Shown in pieces: positions 33,157 to 45,551 of a stretch of 64,000 bases of DNA. The stretch covers positions 1 through 64,000 of the forward strand of contig VXIS01000107.1 of assembly GCA_008704415.1 (NCBI GenBank). Direction: 5' to 3'. A program made the position numbers and the translations under genes. The notes beneath the pieces were generated by a model, which saw only the letters and a list, made by a program, of their open reading frames with translations, was not told the origin of the DNA and did no database searches. The stretch is from Sphaerosporella brunnea (lineage: Eukaryota; Ascomycota; Pezizomycetes; Pezizales; Pyronemataceae). Position 1 is the first letter of the stretch. Each line of letters begins with the position of its first letter.

Positions 33157-34198
33157 TTAGATTTTGACCTGCTCCTCCTCCTCCCCCTCCTCGTTGGTAT
33201 CATCATCCCCGCTCAGCACCTTCTCGATCAACCGCAGCGTTGCGCGCATAGGCAGCCCAACCACGTTGTCGTAGCTGCCCTCTATCTTCTCCACCAAGAT
33301 TGCGCCTAGGCCCTGGATTGCGTACCCGCCAGCTTTATCCGCGCCTTCCCTTGTCTTCAAGTTTACTCTATCAGTCGGTGCATCTCTTTGGGGGTTGAGG
33401 TTTTTTTTTTTTTTTTTTTTTTCGGTGGGGGTGGGGGGGGGGGGCAGCAGACCTTGACATAACTCAGCAGCAAGTCATCCGTAACACTCTTATCGAACGT
33501 AACCAGCGTTTCCTCCACATGATGTTCCATCGCATAACCAGGGTGCACGGCAGTCTCGAGCGGTGTCATCGCCACAATCGCAGTGTAAACCTTGTGTGTA
33601 CCTGCGTCTCTGAGCGCCTGCAGCATAGCGAGGTGATGGCTTTCGGAGCTGGGCTTCTCCAGCACCTCGCCAGAGGTGAGACAGATCACCGTGTCCGCGG
33701 CCAGCACGAGTACGGGCTCCTCGACGTCCTCGCGCGCGATCTCGGTCGCGTAGACGGTCTGGCATTTCTGCGTGGCCGTCTCGAGCACGTACTCCCACGG
33801 CGTGAAGTGCGATTTGTCGAGGTCCTCGGCAAAGGACGAGGGCACGATTTCAAGGTTCGGAAGGTGTAGCTGCAGGCTTTGTTAGCAAGCTTAGTAATTG
33901 TTGTGAGAAGGAAGGAAATAGGAGAAGAGACGTTTTGCAACAGTTGTTTCCGCCGTGGTGACGCGGACGCAAGAATCACGCGCTTGCTGCGCAGCAGCGT
34001 GAGCGCCGGCAGCGACAGCGGCTCGCGACGTAGTGGCTGCCGTGGCGGCTGCTCCTTCTTCTTCTCCGACGAGGAAGCTTCGTAGGATGGCGGTGGCTCG
34101 GAGGGTAGTAGCGACGTTGAGGATGAAGACCCTGAGGAGACGACCGAGACGTTTTTAGGACCCGTGCCGAAGACTGTGTTGTAGAGCCAGCTTGCCAT
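33157..34198 (-). CDS. Maf/YhdE-type nucleotide pyrophosphatase
   Basis: Exons 34198-33932, 33869-33453 and 33354-33157 give 293 aa. The conserved motifs [36 protein letters not shown] and [20 protein letters not shown] place it in the Maf/HAM1-like superfamily, which hydrolyses non-canonical nucleoside triphosphates to monophosphates. An N-terminal Ser/Pro-rich extension of about 70 residues and a C-terminal acidic tail ([13 protein letters not shown]) are additions to the bacterial-type domain. The second intron (98 nt) carries a C12 run and an A22 run on the coding strand; the first donor (GTCTCT) is weak. Confidence 0.9.
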
Positions 34199-34425
34199 TG
34201 TGTATTGCTTGGTTGTTGAGGAGCCTGAAGAGGGAATTGAGAGTAAAGGTGGTGGTGACGCGGTTATGAGAGCTCTTGTGTTTCAGCTAGCTAGCTGCTG
34301 CTGATCGTTGCCGGATTGATCCACCATCGATATCGCGATCACGCAAATAAACGGCATTCAAATTAAGTACGTTCGAATTTACAGAAAGACAAAGCAAAAA
34401 TTACAACCAAGGTATCGGATCTACT
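34199..34425. other. Short spacer between Maf and PBN1 genes
   Basis: 227 bp, both flanking genes on the minus strand. It is the promoter of the Maf gene and the 3' flank of PBN1. CTAGCTAGCTGCTGCTG occurs near 34286. Confidence 0.5.
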
Positions 34426-35974
34426 CTACTGTGTCTTCTTCACCTCTTCCTCCTTGTTTGCCGCAGCGAAAGATGAGAACACCTTCCAACACACCCAGAA
34501 AAACCCGCCCAAGACAACCACCACAGTCCCCACCTTGACAATGCCCGCATACCTCAAATCCAGCACCGGAACGTCAACCGTTTTCCACGCCTCCTCCCCC
34601 GTGGCTGGAGAAAGGTGATAGTACATCGTCTGTTCTGGGAAGAGATGTTCCCACCCCAGGTGGCTGCGATCAAACGGGTTATTGCTCATCATGCTCCACT
34701 CCTCGCTTTTACACGCCCAAAATACAGATGGGCTCGCAAAGCTCACTTGCGCTTGGTCGGTTCCGTTCCGGGGTTCTAAGTACCGCAGGTGTAGGGGGAG
34801 CTCAAAGGTCGACCCCGCTTCGTCGAGCTCGACCAGAATGGAACTGCCCCACCGCGTGACACCCCATACTGGTGCCTCGAGGTCTGTCTCTCCGCTTACG
34901 TTGCGGAGCCTTTTGAGGTTCAGAGACTTGAGTAGTTGCGGGTTCGCGGTGGAGAGCTGGTATTTATCGACAAATAACGCCTTGGGGAGAGTGAAGTAGG
35001 CGTTCAGAGTGCAGTCTTCACTTGGGGGTTTGAGCGGTGAACCTGAGGGAGAAATGGCGAGTTCGAGCTTAGGGTGCAGGCCAGTAGGAAGCGGAGTGGT
35101 GAGCGTGAAAGAGCCCAGGGAGCGGTGGTGACGAGAGGGAAAGGTAAACATCACAGGTTCTAAGTTCACCGTTAGCATTCGGCCACAAAGGCAATCAGGA
35201 CGTCGACGTACCCAGCTTGTCATCCTTAGCCACTACGTGCAGAACTCCACCCATAGTCAAGCTCTCTGGGGCTATAGGGGGATCATTCCCCAACACACCG
35301 ACTTCAATGTTTTTGTGCCCCTCCACGGACTTTACGGTCTCTTGCCATGGCTGCTCGGGGCGGGACCAGAACGAGTTTGCCACGAGAGTCTGCGAGACCG
35401 CATCGTACTTCAGGTCAATATAGTCTGCGGATCCGAGGGGTGCGACTCTAGCTCGGCAGTAATCGGTTTTGCATAACAGCTTTTCGACGAAGGATTCAAA
35501 TTGCTCAATGGATTTCAGAGGCGAATAGAACTGGTAGCCACCGGGAATCTCGACAAAGCTTTCCTCGAAGCCTTTACACTCGTCCTTATTGAGGCCAAAC
35601 GCGTCATTCAATAGAGTACATATTGAACTTCTATGGTGAAAACTAATCAGCTCAGCTCGGGAAGCTTTCTAGAGATGGACGTACGGCAGAGCTTCGCGTT
35701 GGGGCTTGAGGAAAACGTGCAGTCCCGCAGGCACTCTGGACCCAAACGGATCAACACTCTCGTAAGGCTTGCCGGTGGACCAGCGGATGAAGACCTCATT
35801 GCACTGCTTCAGCACGTTCCATAGTTCCGGAGGAAGCTCGTTGTAGCCAATTGTGAGCCGGTCCTCGCGTGCGGCATGGAGGGTTTTGATGTGCAGGCTC
35901 TCTGGAGAGAGCTCGAAATTGTCGGGATGCGTGTATTCGGGCGAGGAAACGAGATATGTGGTGCGTTGCTTCAT
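34426..35974 (-). CDS. PBN1: GPI mannosyltransferase I stabilising subunit Pbn1 (PIG-X)
   Basis: Exons 35974-35685, 35630-35212 and 35159-34426 give 480 aa; introns are 54 and 52 nt. The start MKQRTTYLVSSPEYTHPDNF, the lumenal beta-rich domain and the PIG-X core (HLRYLEPRNGTDQAQVSFASP and PSVFWACKSEE) are typical of Pbn1. One C-terminal membrane span is present (VGTVVVVLGGFFWVCWKVF) followed by a short charged cytosolic tail. Pbn1 sits in the ER membrane and stabilises the Gpi14 mannosyltransferase that adds the first mannose to GPI. The start at 35974 is preferred over a Met 48 nt upstream. It lies head-to-head with YJU2. Confidence 0.88.
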
Positions 35975-36158
35975 GTTTGTCGAACCGAGGTGATGAGGAC
36001 ACGGAGGATGGTTGGTTGCCAATGGTTGGAGTGTCAGTCAGCTGAACCCAACGTCGCGTCGCTACATAAAGCTCGGCGCGCTCACCACCCGACTCACTTC
36101 CGCCACAACACCTCCATCACGAAACCGACAGCAATATTTACGTCCCACAACCGCCAGC
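35975..36158. promoter_or_regulatory. Shared divergent promoter of PBN1 and YJU2
   Basis: Only 184 bp separate the start codons. No specific motif was recognised. Confidence 0.55.
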
Positions 36159-37033
36159 ATGTCCGAGCGCAAAGTCCTCCAAAAATACGTACGTATCCAA
36201 GGTCCTACACCCTTCTCACAGCAGTCAGCTAACACCAAGCCCTACATACATAGTATCCCCCAGACTTCGATCCGTCCAAGATCACGCGTAGCAAAGGCCC
36301 CAAGCCAGCCGGGCCAAAGCAACAAACCGTACGTCTGATGGCTCCGTTTTCGATGAAATGCCTCAACTGCGGCGAATTCATATATAAGGGGCGCAAATTC
36401 AACGCTCGTAAAGAGAATAGTCAAGAAAAGTACTACGACATTAGCATATTCCGTTTCTATATCCGCTGTACCCGATGTTCTAGCGAGATCACCTTCAAGA
36501 CCGATCCCAAGAACATGGACTACACTTGCGAAAAGGGTGCCATCCGGAATTTCGAGCCTTGGAGGATTGCGAAAGAAGAGGAGGAGACGGAGGAGGAGCG
36601 GCTGAATCGTCTAGAAGAGGAGGAAAATGAAAGTGCCATGGAAAAACTCGAGACCAAAACTTTGGACTCGAAGAGGGAAATGCAGATTGCCGATGCGCTG
36701 GATGATATCAGGACTAGGAATGCTAGGAACGAGAGGGTGGATGAGGAAGAGATCATGGGGAAGCTGGCGGAGGTCAAGGATGCTGCTACACTCGAGCGGG
36801 AACGACAGGAGAAGGAGGACGAGGAGGCAGCTAGAAAGGCGTTTAGAACAGAGGACGACACTTTTGTAAGGAGAGTGGTGGATGAAGAGGATGCTCCGAA
36901 GGCTGCTGCCACCCCCGCCGCCGAAACGGGTGGTCCCGCCACAGCCAAGATCCCCAGTTTTAAAAAGACTGTTAAGAGGAAGAGGGATTTGGGTGCTGCA
37001 CTGGGCATCAAGAAGAAGAAGACGTTGGTGTAG
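36159..37033 (+). CDS. YJU2: Splicing factor Yju2 (CWC16/CCDC94)
   Basis: A 30-nt first exon (36159-36188) and a second exon 36254-37033 give 269 aa. The 65-nt intron is needed to form [20 protein letters not shown], the diagnostic N-terminus. Zinc ligands are Cys46 and Cys49 (CLNCGEFIYKGRKFNARKE) and Cys82 and Cys85 (RCTRCSSEITFKTDP). A long acidic coiled region and a basic C-terminal tail (KKTVKRKRDLGAALGIKKKK) follow. Yju2 joins the spliceosome with the Prp19 complex and promotes the first catalytic step. The nuclear signal is the C-terminal Lys/Arg block. Confidence 0.95.
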
Positions 37034-37547
37034 AAGTTTCATTGCACATGATATTGTTTGGAAGAAATATTCGAAGCCGCGACGCTATATGAAAAAATAT
37101 AAGGACGTCGTAGCTATAAAGACTCGACTGATGCTCGTCATCTTGCTCTACTTTCATGATTCTATGCAGCGGAGAAATATTTTCCCAAGGTGTTCGAGTG
37201 ACTTCAAATAAACCTACCAAAACAGCACATCGGCTTGGATCGAGTGCTGCAGCTCCTGAGCAAATGGTGACAAATATGGTGGCAAAACTGCTTGTGTAAT
37301 CATGGGCTCAGCGAGTGAGTGTCAGTGATCCACAGAAAGTGAAAAGAAAGACCATCTTGAGAATTTGCGAAATAGAGTAGAAAGGAAATATATACTGGTC
37401 AAAGTGTATATATATGTACATGTAATCAAAGCGATAGGAAATAAAGGAAATCCCCCATACGGCCGTTACTGTACAGGTATCAAAAAACAACTCCACAACT
37501 CCTGGATTTCCCAAACACATCCACCGCCCAGGCCTCGTAGACCGTCT
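37034..37547. other. Convergent spacer between YJU2 and CCC2
   Basis: 514 bp of 3' flanks. TA-rich stretches lie near 37390-37430. No gene seen. Confidence 0.6.
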
Positions 37548-40500
37548 CTAAGGATTTTCCAAGTCTCTAAGGGGCTCATAGCCAGCCCCGACGCCTCTCC
37601 TTGACTTCCGCCAGAATGCCCACCATGGCTTCGCGTCCTTGAATACCACCTTGCCTCCTTCCTCATCAACCTCGACACCGCCCTCTGTCATCCACTGCGG
37701 CCGTTTCCAGAACTTGAGCAGTAGACTAGAGCAGACGACGGTGACGCTGCTGGCCGCCATGGCGGCACCGGCAGCCATGGGATGCAAGTGCCAGCCGAAC
37801 GGGAGGAAGAAGCCCATAGCGAAGGGAATACCAATGACATTGTACATGCAAGCCCACCAGAGGTTGAGCTTGATGCGTCTGAAAATGGTGCGCGAGAGAT
37901 GGAGCGCCGCTGGGACGTCGAGAAGAGACTGCGGCCGCATGATGACCATGTCTGCCGCTTCCATCGCAACATCCGTGCCCGAGGCCATCGCGATACCAAC
38001 GTGGGCCGTCGCAAGAGCGGGAGAGTCGTTGATGCCATCACCAACCTGTTGATGTTAGAGATGCAAAACGACAAAGAGGGAGAGGCGCAAAGTACCATGG
38101 CAACAATTTCTCCTGCAGCCTTCATGCGCTGGACGATCTCCTGTTTCTCATCAGGTGAGACACCAGCCCAGATCATATTGGCATCGATTCCAGCTTCTTT
38201 GGCCACTCCAAGTGCGGTAGATTCCTGGTCACCGGTCACCTATATGCGGGGTTAGCTGCATGAGCACGATAACAAAACCCACTCAAACCAGCGCAAGATG
38301 TCATACGTACCATTGCGATTTTGATGCCAAGTCGCCTGAGAGATTCCACTGCATGCGCAGCATCCGCTTTCAGTTCGTCACTGAGTGCTATAAACCCAGC
38401 GTACTCGCCCTCGATAGCGACAAATACATGCGTTCCATTGCTGTGGCCCTTTTTTGCATCCTCCGGCACAGAAATCGAGCTGGAAGCCAGGAATGTCGCG
38501 TTCCCGACAAGCACCTTGTACGCCTTGCTATCCGACGTTGGATGAGCCTGAATGTGCGCTTCGACTCCCTTGCCGACGACAGCCTTGAAGTCAATGATTG
38601 ACGCATCAAAAGCATCGTCTTTCCCAAGCCCAAGGATCTCTCGTGCCGCAGCAACGATGGACTTTCCGACGGGATGTTCACTACCCATTTCCGCAGCGCC
38701 AACAAGCAGCCACCAGAGCTTGCTCCTCCATTCCGACTGCATCCAGACATCCGACCGCTTACTGACAGCAACGGCCATTTTACCTCGGGTCAGCGTTCCA
38801 GTTTTGTCGAGCACGACCTGGGTGATCTTGGTCGCGGTCTCCAGCGCTGCGCCACTCTTAACAAGAATACCATGCTCCGCTCCAACCCCGGTGCCAACCA
38901 TTACCGCTGTCGGCGTCGAAAGACCAAGTGCGCAAGGGCATGCAAAGACAATTACAGAGATGCACAGTTTAAGGCAGATCATAAACCGCCCACCGGCGGC
39001 ATCGTTCATGAAAACAGCTGGCGGGTCTGCAAGCACATGCGAGAGAATCATCCACCCGGCGAAGGTGAGGACTCCCAGACCCAATACACCGGGCACGAAA
39101 TACCCGGCCACCTTGTCCGCCATTCGTTGAATGGGCGCACGGGAAGTCTGAGCTTGCTGAACGAGCCTGACGATCTGACTCAGCTGTGTGTCTTTCCCAG
39201 CACGAGTAACTCTGAAATCGATGCGACCGGTACCATTGACGGTACCGCCTATGAGAGAATCGCCTTTCATCTTAGAGATTGGCATCGCCTCACCGGTGAC
39301 CATGGATTCATCGACGAAGGATTCGCCAGTGATCACCACACCATCGGCCGGGATCTTGTCGCCTGGGCGAAGGATGACCACATCATTGACTTGAATTAGT
39401 TCCGTAGGGATTGACTTTTCTTCGGCGGAATTGTTCTCATCGTAAAACAATCTAGCCTTGCTAGGGTCGGCGTAAATGGTAGCCATAGAGGGTGCAAGCG
39501 ACATCAGCCGGGACAGAGCCTTTGACGTCTGACCTTTGGCACGATTCTCGAGGTATCGTCCCAAACTTATGAACGTGATCAACATCGTCGATGTATCGAA
39601 AACCGTGCTTGGTCTGTTGTGTGGCTTGGATAAAATCGAAATTGCCATGGCGAAAATCGAGAAAAAGAATGCAGCTGAAGTGCCCATGACCACCAATACA
39701 TCCATAGTTGCGCCGCCGTGCTTCACGCTCTTCCAAGCGCTTGTGTAGAAGCGCCTGCCAACCCCAAACTGAACGGGAATTGTCAAACACAGGCAGATGA
39801 CATCGCCAAGATACAGTCCGGGCAATGGAAGTTCGTATGCTCCTATATACTTATCCAGGCCCTTGAACCACATCGGAATAATCATAGACAAGAGGAAGAC
39901 CGGGACTGCAAAAGCGAGCGAGAACCGGAATGCCTGTCGCCACGACTGAATCTCCTTGGTCTTGGCCAGTGATTCAAGTTGGGCATTGTTATCTTCCACA
40001 TCTGCAAGAAGGGCGTTGAAGTTGAGAGACTCGACAATCTCAACGAAGTCTCGGACTCCGATCAACGCCGGGGAAAAGTCGATTTTCGCGCGGGAGTTTG
40101 CCAGGGTGATGGAAACGCCATTGACGCCTTTGGCCCTTAGTAATGCATTCTCCAATGCCGTACAATCTTCTGCATTGTTGAGTCCGTAGATTTTGAAAAT
40201 TGCTGTATCTTTCTTCTTGGTGCGTTCGTCCTCCTGCAGTTCCGAGGACACTAGCGTCGCGTCGAATCCACAGTCTTCAATGCTTTATAATTGTCAGTGC
40301 GAAGGGCACAACGTGGCCGTGATGTAACTTACATCTCGACAACCTTCTCGGCTGGCAAAAGCTTGGGATCGTGGACAGCGACGGCGCGTTCGGTGATTAA
40401 GCTCACAGAGAAGCTTACAAGTCCATCTACACCTTTAAATCCACCTTCAACGGCTGATGTGCATGCACCGCACGTCATGCCCCCCACCGAAACTACAGTT

Positions 40501-40890
40501 GTCGCTAATCTCACGCCAGGCGTCTCTACACTTGTTCTACTTGTCGGCTTCTGAACATCGCTGGAAATAATTTTGGCGTCGAATCCACGGTCCTCGATTC
40601 TGAATAGCCCGCGGTCAGCTTCTCTGCAGGGTTGCGGTCCGTGTCGGGAATGCGTACATCTCAGCCGCTCGTTCAGCCGTCAACTTTGACAGATCGTGAA
40701 CGACAACCGCTCTCTCCGTCATTAAGCTGACAGTAAACGATACCACGCCATCCACACCCTCAAATCCATTTTCGATCGCAGATGTACATGCCCCGCATGT
40801 CATCCCATCCACTGCTATCGTTGTTTCCGCGATCCCCTGAATCGCCTCTACATCCACCAAGGGTATCTCCTCCCCATAGCTGGCTGTCAT
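37548..40890 (-). CDS. CCC2: Copper-transporting P1B-type ATPase
   Basis: Five exons, 40890-40658, 40599-40333, 40282-38311, 38239-38096 and 38045-37548, give 1037 aa; all joins are in frame. Two N-terminal heavy-metal domains show MTCGAC (about residues 30 and 119). A third copy (about residue 190 on) has lost the Cys pair. The ATPase core has the TGEAMP phosphatase motif, the CPC ion site (FACPCALGL, about 613), the DKTGTLT phosphorylation site (about 660), SEHPVGKSI and GDGINDSPA (about 873). The enzyme moves Cu(I) into the late Golgi to load secreted oxidases such as multicopper ferroxidases and laccases. Confidence 0.95.
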
Positions 40891-41660
40891 GTCGTGGTCT
40901 ATTTCCGGAGTAAGATCCGGGCTTCAAGCTGCGAGGGAACGTTGATGCGAAACTGCAGTCGTCCGCGCTCAAGGCGGAGGTCACGCCGACGTCGCCTCAG
41001 AAGAAATGGGGGTTCGGTTGTAAGAGGCGCGCTGTCACGGCGCAGCAACACGGCTTTGTGAAAGTGTCGGTGGTCCAGTTGGCGCCGTAGGTTCACGGTA
41101 ATCTCGTTCGGGCGGCACGTGTGGTAACTGTAGAGCAGAGGGGGTTGTTGCGTTAATCGTTTGTTCCGGTTTTGGAGAGGGTGGAAGTTTCTAATGAGCA
41201 GCGGGGAGCAGTACGAATACAATTAGAAATGCCCGACACGCGGGGCTGCTCGGGGTCAGCATAGGAACATGTAAGATCGTGATTTGTGGTCCATCCGCCG
41301 CAAGGGGTTATGCGGAACTGCACAGAAACACTCACAGTCACCGGAAGACCGGGGGACGTCGCACGGCGAAAAAGTCGATGGGGTGTATATATCACAAAAT
41401 AGATTTCAGATGGGAAGGAAGCTGGAGACGTTAGCGACGACAAGACTTCCAAGTTCCAACGTGTACGACCTTCGAATGGCGCGATTCGCCCGGGCGTGTA
41501 GGAACCTGGTAGTTATACCACAGAAACGCTTTGGAGCATGTATGCTAGCCGTTTGGCTCCTGTGAGAGATCCGTCACATACTATATTGAGCAAAGTGCCC
41601 AGATGCCCAGATATACCCCGGGCCCCGGGGGTGCTGATATGCCCTCTTCATGAGATCTAT

Positions 41661-41876
41661 CTACAAACAACTGTACTCTAGTACATGTCCAAAACCCACT
41701 GCATTTAACGCACTAGGAGGGGCGCGAAAGGGACAATCATCGTGGACGCAAACAACCATATTACGGGTGGAATCAGATTTTTGTAACGAATGTTGAATTT
41801 GTGTTCGCTCCAGCATGGCTGCCCTGAAAGCATTAAAGTCTATGAACTGATTTCCTTCTTCGATCGGCCCGTGCAT
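41661..41876 (-). pseudogene. Possible Mutator-like transposase N-terminal fragment
   Basis: The 71-codon frame contains GNQFIDFNAFRAAMLERTQI followed by STRNMVVCVHDDCPF. This pattern, an aromatic helix and then basic residues with C-x4-CPF, recalls the N-terminal zinc-binding domain of fungal Mutator-like transposases. Nothing of the catalytic domain is nearby. The similarity is weak and recalled, not computed. Confidence 0.25.
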
Positions 41877-41948
41877 CTTGAGATTAGGACGGTACCTAGT
41901 CGGGAAAGGTGAGGTCTTTCACATATTAATATAGATATTTAAAATACA

Positions 41949-41975
41949 GTCGACTCCCTTTATAAGAATAGAAAA
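41949..41975 (+). repeat. Solo Pogo-like terminal repeat
   Basis: CAGTCGACTCCCTTTATAAG is followed by AATAG. It matches the reversed right end of the element at 29256-29408. No partner end was found nearby, so it is probably a remnant. Confidence 0.45.
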
Positions 41976-42550
41976 TCCATTTGGTTTATTGGGCCTGTTG
42001 CAGCTTCGGCGAGATGAGCAGCTGGTCTCATCCAAGCCAAGAGACCATCCCATACACGATGCGCTTCGGAATTACGGACAACATACCCATGTAGCTTACC
42101 AATGCCGGCGTCAAAAGTCGTCGTCGTCTTCGCCTCGGCATTTTCCCGGAAATCGTGGGTGTGACAGGATCCGTAGCCAAGGACGTAATCAACATCACGG
42201 CAAATAACCTTGAGATTCGGCATTCTGGTGGGCCGACAGACGTTCGAACAGAGTGAGGTTGATGGTTGTGCGGTGGAGGGCGCCAAGATGGTGAGCTTCG
42301 CAACACTTCCGTGTCGGGATTCTGAACATACTGAGCCAATCCGCAACAACCGTTGGCTGATCCACCGGCATCTCCAGTGTTCTCAATACATAGCCAGCCG
42401 GCCGGCCGGCTGCTGCATGAGCTGTTGCTCGGGTTGTGAAGAATGGACCATTGTTTCTTCACTGGATATCACTCTGTACCAATTCGCGCCTTTTACATGC
42501 AAAGACAGCCAGCCAGCCTGGCTGACAGCCCGGGCTTTTTGGGCCAGGTA

Positions 42551-43022
42551 TTACTGGGCATCTCCCTCCAATCCAGAGTTGTAGTCGAGGCCGAAAAGCT
42601 TGACGGCCCTTGATAGATGATGCCTGAACGCTGTCGACTAGCAATAGAAAAATGTCGAGCAGATATCGAGGACTTACTTTTCCCCGATTTTCCTTCAACG
42701 CCTTCATGACGATACGCATATGATGTTCACCCTTAGCGGGATCATCGATGTCGACTGACGCGATAAGCTCTTTGACCTTGTCGAAAGACAGGAGAGACAC
42801 CTGCTTCCTCTTACGACTGCAACGAAAGAACGGGCAAAGTCACTTGGCCTCTGTCACTGTGGTAGGGATGCCGGATGACAGCCGTGACAAGTCGTCAAGT
42901 CTTGGCTGTCACAATGCTGTGCCACGACTTGCCCTCATAGAGCAGCCGTGCCCGTGGCTTAAGGTGGCTTCCCTCCCATTCGGGAACAGTGCATACCTAT
43001 TGTGGTATGGTAGAGTAGTCAT
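42551..43022 (-). CDS. Possible small three-exon gene, 83 aa, no known family
   Basis: Exons 43022-42997, 42816-42678 and 42637-42551 join in frame at GTATGC...TTGCAG (180 nt) and GTAAGT...GCTAG (40 nt). The product is small and basic, with SLLSFDKVKELIASVDIDD and GEHHMRIVMKALKENRGK then RAVKLFGLDY near its end. Composition and strong splice signals look gene-like. I do not recognise a family, and the second intron is at the short limit for fungi. It could be an orphan gene or a fragment of a larger duplicated gene. Confidence 0.35.
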
Positions 43023-45551
43023 GACTGTCACAAGACGTAACATGACTTGACAATTGACATTACTGCGACAGTACGCTAGTATTCCTAATTCCTACTTCCC
43101 AGCGGAAAATCAGTAATGAATTAATTTCAAGGGTCCGGGCTCGGGCTCGGGCCCGGTTGAATTATCTTGCGAATTACAAGACCCTCGAGTCGATTGCGCC
43201 CAAACGCCGCCTAAAGTGGTTTCACCTGAATCTCGCCAATCAGACATCCTGGCACACTTTTCTAGCGTCAAAACTTCATAGGCGCCCGTGCTTGAGCTGT
43301 TCCAATCGAGTAAACCTTCCAACAGTACGTCACGGCCATCCAGATGCCATTTTTTGGCAGTAGATGGTACGGCTTCCATGAGGGGGAGCTTAGCACTCTT
43401 CGCACGGACTATCTGCCAGGGTACTGGCCGTACTGGCCCGGCCGCGTACGTATACACTCTACGTGCAAAATGCGGGACTTCGGCATTTTTGCAGAGTTTT
43501 CCGAATGCTATGTGAGTAGTGATAGCACAGCAGCTGAAGACAATCACTGTTGTTCAGTAAATCGCCCCGGTTCAGGTTGCACGGCTAGATTCATATGAAG
43601 CTGGTCCCATATCTTTTTCCCCGCAAACATGGCCATGGGGTGTTCTGAGACATGATCCGTTACTCGATCGGTTCCAGCCCATGTAAGGGGACCGAAAGAT
43701 ATGCAAACTGGGAAATCTCGCATATACTAAGTACTCCCTAGGTAGGTTATATATATGTACCTATAGGTATGTTGGTAGCGAGCTCCGCGTGTGAAAAACG
43801 CGAGATTTCCTTTTTGCTGCGTGTCTCACGGAAGATATGTACATAGAAAGAACCAACCCCGGGTTCGATCAAGGCGCTTGTTAGCCATTGTCTTTTGTTG
43901 TGGACAGCAGCGGATATGCAATTGCACGCAAAGGCCAGCTGTTTCTTCTGATCGAGAGTTTTCCGTCGCTGCCGCCCTGAATCTTGTGAAGAAATATACA
44001 AGGCTTCCCACTCGCCGCGGTTCCAGCATTCAAGTTCAGTCCGTGCACCAGTTGACGGCGTATGCCAGAAACCTAACTACCAGGAGATAGGGATTCCTAT
44101 GAGTGTCTGTGATCATGCATCTATTTTGCCCTCGAAAGCCGACTCTGTTTCATTTCTTCATGGGATATGACTCGATACGATATTGCGTCGCCACAGCTAT
44201 CCGCTCTCCATCCTTCATCATCAAATATCACGGCCCAGTCCGCGACTTACCATTAGCTACAGATAGTCAGCATGACGCAGCACGATGGGAGACGACCAAA
44301 CACAAGTTTGGCTGTTCACCTTTAAGTTAAATTTTAAGATAGGGCCTGGCCACAACTGTAGCATGATCAACTGCATCTTACTATGTAGCTATCACGGACT
44401 CTACCTCATCAGAGCCCCTCCTTCGGAAATGGTTAGTCCCGGGCTGCAGCGGAAGTGGTTCATGTGCTAGAAAACTTCTCCCGGCCCATCGAAAGGTCCA
44501 TACCGTGCCGTATGCCGCCATCAGGCCATATTGCTTGAACAAAAATTGCATCCACACTATCCTGGGGCAGTTTTTGGTCTACCCAGTAACAGATGAGTAG
44601 GCATTCCACAATCTTGGCGCACGCGGAAAACCCATCAATTCCAATGATGACTTGGAAGCGGCGGGAGTTTTTTTTTGAAAGGATTATGGGTGACATTCAA
44701 GCCCAAAAATGCTGATATGGGTTCCCATCTTAATCAGGGCAACAAGAGCGGTAATACAGTTCAGCGCCCCCCCCACCCCCAGCTTTTGGACCCCGCTGGA
44801 ATATACATACCTCGATGTACCTACCACTGGCAAGGCGAAACTGAAAATGGTAAAAAGCAAAACGAGGACGTCGAAAACCCCGCAGAAGGTATGGTATGCC
44901 ATGCTGTACCAAATAGCATCCGTATTCGGCGTAAGAACACCATTGTCGCCTCACGACACTCGTCACCAGCATTGTCAGTATCCGGCGAGCAGCGTCGGGC
45001 GGGCTGCTCTATGGCTGCATCGGCTATCTTAGCGGGATATGTTTTGGTTGGCAGGCTGCGAAATGTAGACAGTACCGGAATTAAATAACAGGGCATTCAA
45101 GCTGCCCTAACAGGAGCACCCAGTGGGTGTATTTATTGCTTCACTGAAGATCACTCGTTAGGCTGCTTGGCAGCCAGGCTGTCAACATAGCCAGCCCACC
45201 CGGGTTGTTGCGCACAGGCTACTGATGACCTTGCTCTTGGGTAATTACAAAGTTGAAGCAAGCGAATTCCGCTGATACGCTTTATTGACCTTGCCCCAGT
45301 GCTCATTGGGTTCTTCGTCATGACTAAAAACTATCTTGGTGCTTTGTGCCGAACGAGGGGCCCGGGGTTGACATTGGTTTGTTGCGCTGAAAGCTGATGA
45401 GTGATAGACTGTGTGCAGATCAGTCAGGGCTTTTTGGTCTGGTTACTTAGTCTATGTGACGGCCGGATAACCTCGACAAGTCGAGCTGTGTAGCTACCAG
45501 CCACCTGTGGCGAAAAAAGGTAGCTACTACTGAGAACACTGAATGCCGAGA

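Larger units (their letters stand above)
40891..42550. other. Gene-poor spacer upstream of CCC2
   Basis: Apart from the CCC2 promoter it contains a Mutator-like scrap (41661-41876) and a Pogo-like end (41949). Frames at 41960-42462 on the minus strand show no recognisable family. Confidence 0.45.

Noticed and set aside
38674..39399. 241-codon plus frame
   Set aside because: Antisense shadow of the CCC2 ATPase core.
43840..43890. tRNA-like GGGTTCGATCAAG
   Set aside because: No cloverleaf can be folded from the flanks.
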